Positions 60,421 to 64,000 of a stretch of DNA of 64,000 bases are shown piece after piece. Origin of the DNA: Hoylesella loescheii DSM 19665 = JCM 12249 = ATCC 15930 (lineage in GTDB: Bacteria; Bacteroidota; Bacteroidia; Bacteroidales; Bacteroidaceae); the NCBI RefSeq assembly GCF_000378085.1, contig NZ_KB899210.1, forward strand, positions 186,001 through 250,000. The letters run 5' to 3'. A model generated the notes under the pieces. That model was not told the DNA's origin. It worked only from the letters and a program-made list of their open reading frames with translations, and did no database searches. Positions within the stretch are counted from its first letter, which is position 1. Each line of letters opens with the position of its first letter. Position numbers and translations under genes: made by a program.

Positions 60421-61227
60421 TTATTCTTCTAATTCTGATAGATTTTTAGCAAATTTATAGGTCAAATTGCTAATTGTCTCTATCGGTGCATAAAAAACAT
60501 AGTGTAGGCTGCGCCTCATGCTCTGTTTTATCGCGCTGGAATTGGCATGTATCCACAGCGATTTATTTTGTTTGAAGTCCCATTTGTCGCTTGTGTCTTT
60601 CTCAGTACGTTCTACCGACTTGAGCGTAACTTTCTTCGCATCGGACATAGTACGCTTCGTGAAGGGTACTTCATTTGCTTCGAACCCTAAAAGTTGAATA
60701 AGGATGCTGCCTTGAAACTGCGCCAAGGTTTCGATATGTAGCTTGGATAGCCAGTTTTCAAGCTTCACGAAGTCTACTTTATGCCCCATTGTGCGGAGAT
60801 AGACCCCCAAATCAACTACGCCCCTTAACACCACGCCCTTGTTAAGCATCTCTTCTACATTGTGCACGATGATGTTGAGTGCATGTAAGCTCTCTATAGA
60901 GGCATCCATAGCATGGGGCTCGTTCTCGCGAATGCTGTTTAAGCGCTTGTTCAGAAACTTGTTTGAGAGTGCAGAGTTGGCGTATTTGTCACCAAAAGAT
61001 GACTGCGGGCGAGAATGTAGGTCGTTGATGATGGGTTGAGGAATGTGTCGTACGTTTGGATATTGCTGCTTATCGTAACCTGCCAAGGCATACTGTAACA
61101 CATCGTGAACACCCAATACGGCAAAAAGCTTTCGCCATTTGTAGGCCGACATAGGTTCAACATAGTGCATCTCGCCGAATGCGCCAGTTCTAAGTAACGC
61201 GAAAAAGTTTCTCTTTACAACGTCCAT
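60421..61227 (-). CDS. Unknown protein resembling nucleotidyltransferase-family proteins (NTP_transf_5) without the catalytic core
   Basis: 268 aa, soluble, basic. The N-terminal region (FFALLRTGAFG, WRKLFAVLGVHDVLQYALAGY) and the later part (KGVVLRGVVDLGVYLRTMGHKVDFVKLENWL) resemble the flanking helical parts of the uncharacterised nucleotidyltransferase family common in Bacteroidetes surface-polysaccharide genes. The palm with its GxS and DxD residues, normally between, is missing, since only about 70 residues separate the two. Similarity is by eye, so low certainty. It is 6 bp after the antiporter gene and probably co-transcribed. Confidence 0.45.
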   Translation of the reverse strand: MDVVKRNFFALLRTGAFGEMHYVEPMSAYKWRKLFAVLGVHDVLQYALAGYDKQQYPNVRHIPQPIINDLHSRPQSSFGDKYANSALSNKFLNKRLNSIRENEPHAMDASIESLHALNIIVHNVEEMLNKGVVLRGVVDLGVYLRTMGHKVDFVKLENWLSKLHIETLAQFQGSILIQLLGFEANEVPFTKRTMSDAKKVTLKSVERTEKDTSDKWDFKQNKSLWIHANSSAIKQSMRRSLHYVFYAPIETISNLTYKFAKNLSELEE

Positions 61228-61233
61228 TTTCTG

Positions 61234-62547
61234 TTAGCTATACTTCTTTGGGTATCTGAAAACAATGGCCAGGATGGTTACGAGACCAATGGCGAAAGGG
61301 TAATAAAGGTATGGCACGATGTGCGCAGGGTTGATTTTAGCTAACCCCGCGGCCATAAGTAGCTGTGCACCGTAGGGTATAATGCCCTGAATACAGCACG
61401 ACATGGTGTCGAGAATGCTTGCACTCTTGCGACTGTCTATGTCATACCGTTGGGATATGTCTTTGGCAATGCCACCCACAGTTAGGATTGCTACGGTGTT
61501 GTTTGCGGTGCAAATATCTACTAATGAAACGAGTAGGGCGATGGTTCCTTCTGCTCCACGCTTACCATTGATGCGCGCCGTAAGTTTGTTGATAACATAA
61601 TCCACGCCACCGTTCATGCGTATAATTTCCAGTAGTCCACCTGCCAGCATTGTGATAATGATGAGTTCGCCCATACCCACGATGCCGTTGCCCATAGAGT
61701 GGAACCATCCAAAGAGGTCGTAGGCTCCATTCCAAATGCCGATAATGCCCGTCATGGCAATGCCGATTGTGAGAACGGCCATCACGTTCATTCCAAAAAT
61801 AGCTGTAACGATAACCAATATGTAGGGCAGGATGTTAAGATACTGTATGGCGGAGGGATTGTGTGTGCTTGCAACGCCAAAGCCTAGGAATGTGTAGATA
61901 GCAATGATGGCAATGGCAGCAGGTAAAACAATGTAGATGTTTACAAGGAACTTATCTTTCATTCGGCAACCTTGCGTGTTGGTAGCAGCCACAGTGGTGT
62001 CGGAAATAAATGATAGGTTGTCGCCGAAAAACGAGCCACCCACGACTATTCCCGCCATAAGTGGAAGACTAACGCCCGTGTTTTGGGCAATGCCTACAGC
62101 TATGGGGATGAGGGCGACAATGGTTCCGACACTCGTTCCGATAGAGAGCGATATAAGGCAGGCTGCAAGGAAAATGCCAGGAAGTAAAAGATTGCTTGGC
62201 AAAGCATTGAGCGTGAAGTTCACCATGGCATCAATGCTCCCCATCTCTTTGGCAGAATTGGCAAAGGCTCCTGCTAAAACGAATATCCATAGCATTAGCA
62301 TCATGTTGTTGGTGCTGGCCCCTTTGCTGAATACGTTTATGCGTTCGGCCAAGGGCTTGCCTGTCGACGTGGCGATGGCGTACATGCTAGACATCATGAA
62401 AGCCACGGTGATGGGTATCTTATAGAAGTCGCCCGCTACAATTGATGTGACGAGATACATCACGATAAACACGATTAGCGGACTTAAAGCCAATAATCCT
62501 TTCTTGTTTGAGATATGGTGCATGTGTTGTTGTTTGGTCTGATGCAA
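61234..62547 (-). CDS. NhaC-type Na+/H+ antiporter family protein
   Basis: 437 aa with about 11-12 membrane segments. Motifs: LLALSPLIVFIVMYLVT, SLSIGTSVGTIVALIPIAVGIAQNTG, VGGSFFGDNLSFISDTTVAATNTQG (the well conserved region with Asp), LLVSLVDICTANNTVAILTVGGIAKDIS. Exchanges sodium (or carboxylates, as in NhaC relatives) for protons. Only the NhaC family can be stated; the ion is not certain. Starts 346 bp downstream of the LacI gene on the same strand; the gap has a CCCCACATT/AATGTGGG hairpin near 62733-62767. Confidence 0.88.
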   Translation of the reverse strand: MHQTKQQHMHHISNKKGLLALSPLIVFIVMYLVTSIVAGDFYKIPITVAFMMSSMYAIATSTGKPLAERINVFSKGASTNNMMLMLWIFVLAGAFANSAKEMGSIDAMVNFTLNALPSNLLLPGIFLAACLISLSIGTSVGTIVALIPIAVGIAQNTGVSLPLMAGIVVGGSFFGDNLSFISDTTVAATNTQGCRMKDKFLVNIYIVLPAAIAIIAIYTFLGFGVASTHNPSAIQYLNILPYILVIVTAIFGMNVMAVLTIGIAMTGIIGIWNGAYDLFGWFHSMGNGIVGMGELIIITMLAGGLLEIIRMNGGVDYVINKLTARINGKRGAEGTIALLVSLVDICTANNTVAILTVGGIAKDISQRYDIDSRKSASILDTMSCCIQGIIPYGAQLLMAAGLAKINPAHIVPYLYYPFAIGLVTILAIVFRYPKKYS

Positions 62548-62893
62548 CGGCGTTGGCGTGCATCTCTTGTCGTTTTGTTATCCTGCTGTCTGTTTGCGGC
62601 TGTGTTGTTGGATGATGACGTGCAGCTGTTTCAGAGTGAAAAGTGCTGCGACTAGGGTGGGGTAATGAGGCTGTTCAAGTTTACCCTCCTGTATTTGCCA
62701 CGCTTTGTTATCCGTTTTATGGTTATGGTAAACCCCACATTGCTGTTTGTTTTTTGGTAAATGTGGGCATTGGGTTCACTCTTTCTTTACTTTAGCACGT
62801 TTTCCTAGCGATGCGTTTTCGTGCTGTAATAGTGGTGGAATGGTGACCGTGGTTTATCCCAATGCGTTTGGAAGCTTTGCCAGTTGGTTTGTC

Positions 62894-63958
62894 TTAAAGC
62901 TGCGTTCGGCGATAAAACTCAACGTTCTCTTTGGTAAGAAGCTCGATTGGCATGTAGTTTATGGGATCGACCTTCTTTTTAAGTACGATGGCTTGAAACA
63001 GTGTTTCAACACAAGCATATCCTTGCATGTAAGCATGTTGAGCAATAAGGAACGAGATACTGCCCTGCCTAAGACATTCGGCATTTTTACCTACCATGTC
63101 GTAGCCCATTATCTGCACGTTGCGCCTATTGGTTTGAAGAAGGAAATTACCTACAATATGCGCCTTTGAATTAAAGGTGATACAATGGTGTATTTGTGGG
63201 TTTTGGGCGAAGAAATCTTCCAAGATGTCGGTATACTCATGCTTATCGGCTTCCAAAGGCAGGTTTACGTCAGTGATCTTTATTTGTGGAAAATGGTCTT
63301 GCATGTAGGTCCTGAATCCCATTTCGCGGTTTTCTTGCTGCTTGCTCACCACTTTTCCGTCTTTGGTTTGCTTCAAAATCATGATTTCTTTCTCGCCACT
63401 GGCAATCATCATGAGCATTTTTGCAGCGAAATATCCACTTGCCAGTGAGTCTTGACCATAGAAGGAGAGTGGTTGTAGGTCGGGCATGTACGAGTCGAGC
63501 ATCACAAAGGGGATGTTACGTTCATGCAGCTGGTCGGTGAATGGTCGAGTAATGTCTAGTTGCGAAGGTACAACAATCACTCCATCAGGGTTGAGTGCTA
63601 GGCAGTGGTTGGTTTGTTTGATGAACGCTTCAGAGTTAAAACGGTTGTAGTATATTATCTCCACGTTCACATGGAAGTCGCGTCTAACTTCGGCCGCCTT
63701 CAATGCGCCCTCTTCAATCTCTTCCCAATAAGCTTCTGATTCGTGTTGGGGAACGACAAGATAAAACGTGTATGACTTGTTATAGGCCAAGGCACTGGCA
63801 TACATGTTGGGTTGGTAGTTAATGCGTTCCAGAACCTTTTCCACCTTTTCTCTTGCTGTTTTCGATATGTTGGGTCGGTCGTGAAGTACCCTGTCTACTG
63901 TTCCAACCGATACACCAGCCATCTCTGCGATATCCTTAATCCTTATTTTGCTACTCAT
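62894..63958 (-). CDS. LacI-family transcriptional regulator
   Basis: 354 aa from ATG 63958; an ATG at 63982 adds eight residues and is less likely. Helix-turn-helix and hinge (IRIKDIAEMAGVSVGTVDRVLHDRPNISKTAREKV), then a sugar-binding domain (YTFYLVVPQHESEAYWEEIEEGAL, NPDGVIVVPSQLDITRPFTD, IMGYDMVG). The start HDRPNIS and 'GTVDRVLH' are of the subgroup found with sugar acid or polyol loci. Its targets are probably beyond the right edge of the window, where the divergent region begins at 63959. No sugar gene lies on the left side. Confidence 0.88.
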   Translation of the reverse strand: MSSKIRIKDIAEMAGVSVGTVDRVLHDRPNISKTAREKVEKVLERINYQPNMYASALAYNKSYTFYLVVPQHESEAYWEEIEEGALKAAEVRRDFHVNVEIIYYNRFNSEAFIKQTNHCLALNPDGVIVVPSQLDITRPFTDQLHERNIPFVMLDSYMPDLQPLSFYGQDSLASGYFAAKMLMMIASGEKEIMILKQTKDGKVVSKQQENREMGFRTYMQDHFPQIKITDVNLPLEADKHEYTDILEDFFAQNPQIHHCITFNSKAHIVGNFLLQTNRRNVQIMGYDMVGKNAECLRQGSISFLIAQHAYMQGYACVETLFQAIVLKKKVDPINYMPIELLTKENVEFYRRTQL

Positions 63959-64000
63959 GTGATATGTTGTTACCGAAGACAAAAATACAAAATATCTTCT

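Noticed and set aside
2000..63999. tRNA or rRNA genes in the intergenic gaps
   Set aside because: No stretch with a T-loop GGTTCGAATCC-type core at the right distance from an acceptor stem was found.

Overview
The window is chromosomal DNA from a member of the Bacteroidetes, most likely Prevotellaceae. The evidence is a SusC/SusD pair, a DUF4270 lipoprotein next to a single-domain GT5 glycogen synthase, an ExbB-ExbD-ExbD operon, secreted proteins with short C-terminal 'YxLxG...GxYIxxGKKV' tails, and many promoters of the Bacteroidetes type (TTTG or TTG, about 20 bases, TAnnTTTG). Several gene starts below were chosen because a longer reading frame would begin inside or upstream of such a promoter. 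No tRNA, rRNA, CRISPR array, prophage or insertion sequence was found.

Layout: 1-9.1 kb holds the end of an outer-membrane barrel protein, a POT peptide transporter, a lutABC lactate-oxidation operon, prs, a ThiE/TenI-like protein, nspC (polyamine synthesis) and an Lrp/AsnC regulator. 9.3-16.3 kb holds an ExbB/ExbD energising operon, a small lipoprotein, a YycJ-type metallo-hydrolase and a TonB-dependent receptor. 16.4-24.7 kb holds an mmdA-type carboxyltransferase with a tiny OadG-tail-like protein and a biotin carrier but no membrane decarboxylase subunit, then panC-panD, glycogen synthase, a DUF4270 lipoprotein, an HD protein, a structured non-coding RNA (6S-like in size and shape) and ribE. 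24.8-31.9 kb holds a TfoX-like protein and a complete histidine utilisation operon (ftcD-hutU-hutH-hutI). 32.1-42.2 kb is a compact polysaccharide utilisation locus: LacI regulator, SusC, SusD, a DUF4886-type surface lipoprotein that seems to have lost its catalytic residues, and a DUF2961/GH172 enzyme. 43-64 kb holds a WG-repeat protein, hemerythrin and Nim-like stress proteins, trmO, two secreted proteins, pheT, yebC, a TPR protein, dnaB, ispE, a zinc-ribbon membrane protein, a GH25 lysozyme, a probable degenerate nucleotidyltransferase-family protein, an NhaC-type antiporter and a second LacI regulator.

The most unusual content is non-coding. Each of the six intergenic gaps longer than 500 bp contains one array of alternating inverted hexamers, and no shorter gap does. 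Two families exist, TTGTAG/CTACAA (family A) and TGGAAC/GTTCCA (family B). Both have a 22-bp period with a dyad centre every 11 bp, about one helical turn, and both tend to be bounded by a half-site containing GTAC that is displaced by one extra base. The families alternate A-B-A-B-A-B along the window. Family B copies also share sequence beyond the array. This looks like a repeat or protein-binding system that I do not recognise from any described class.
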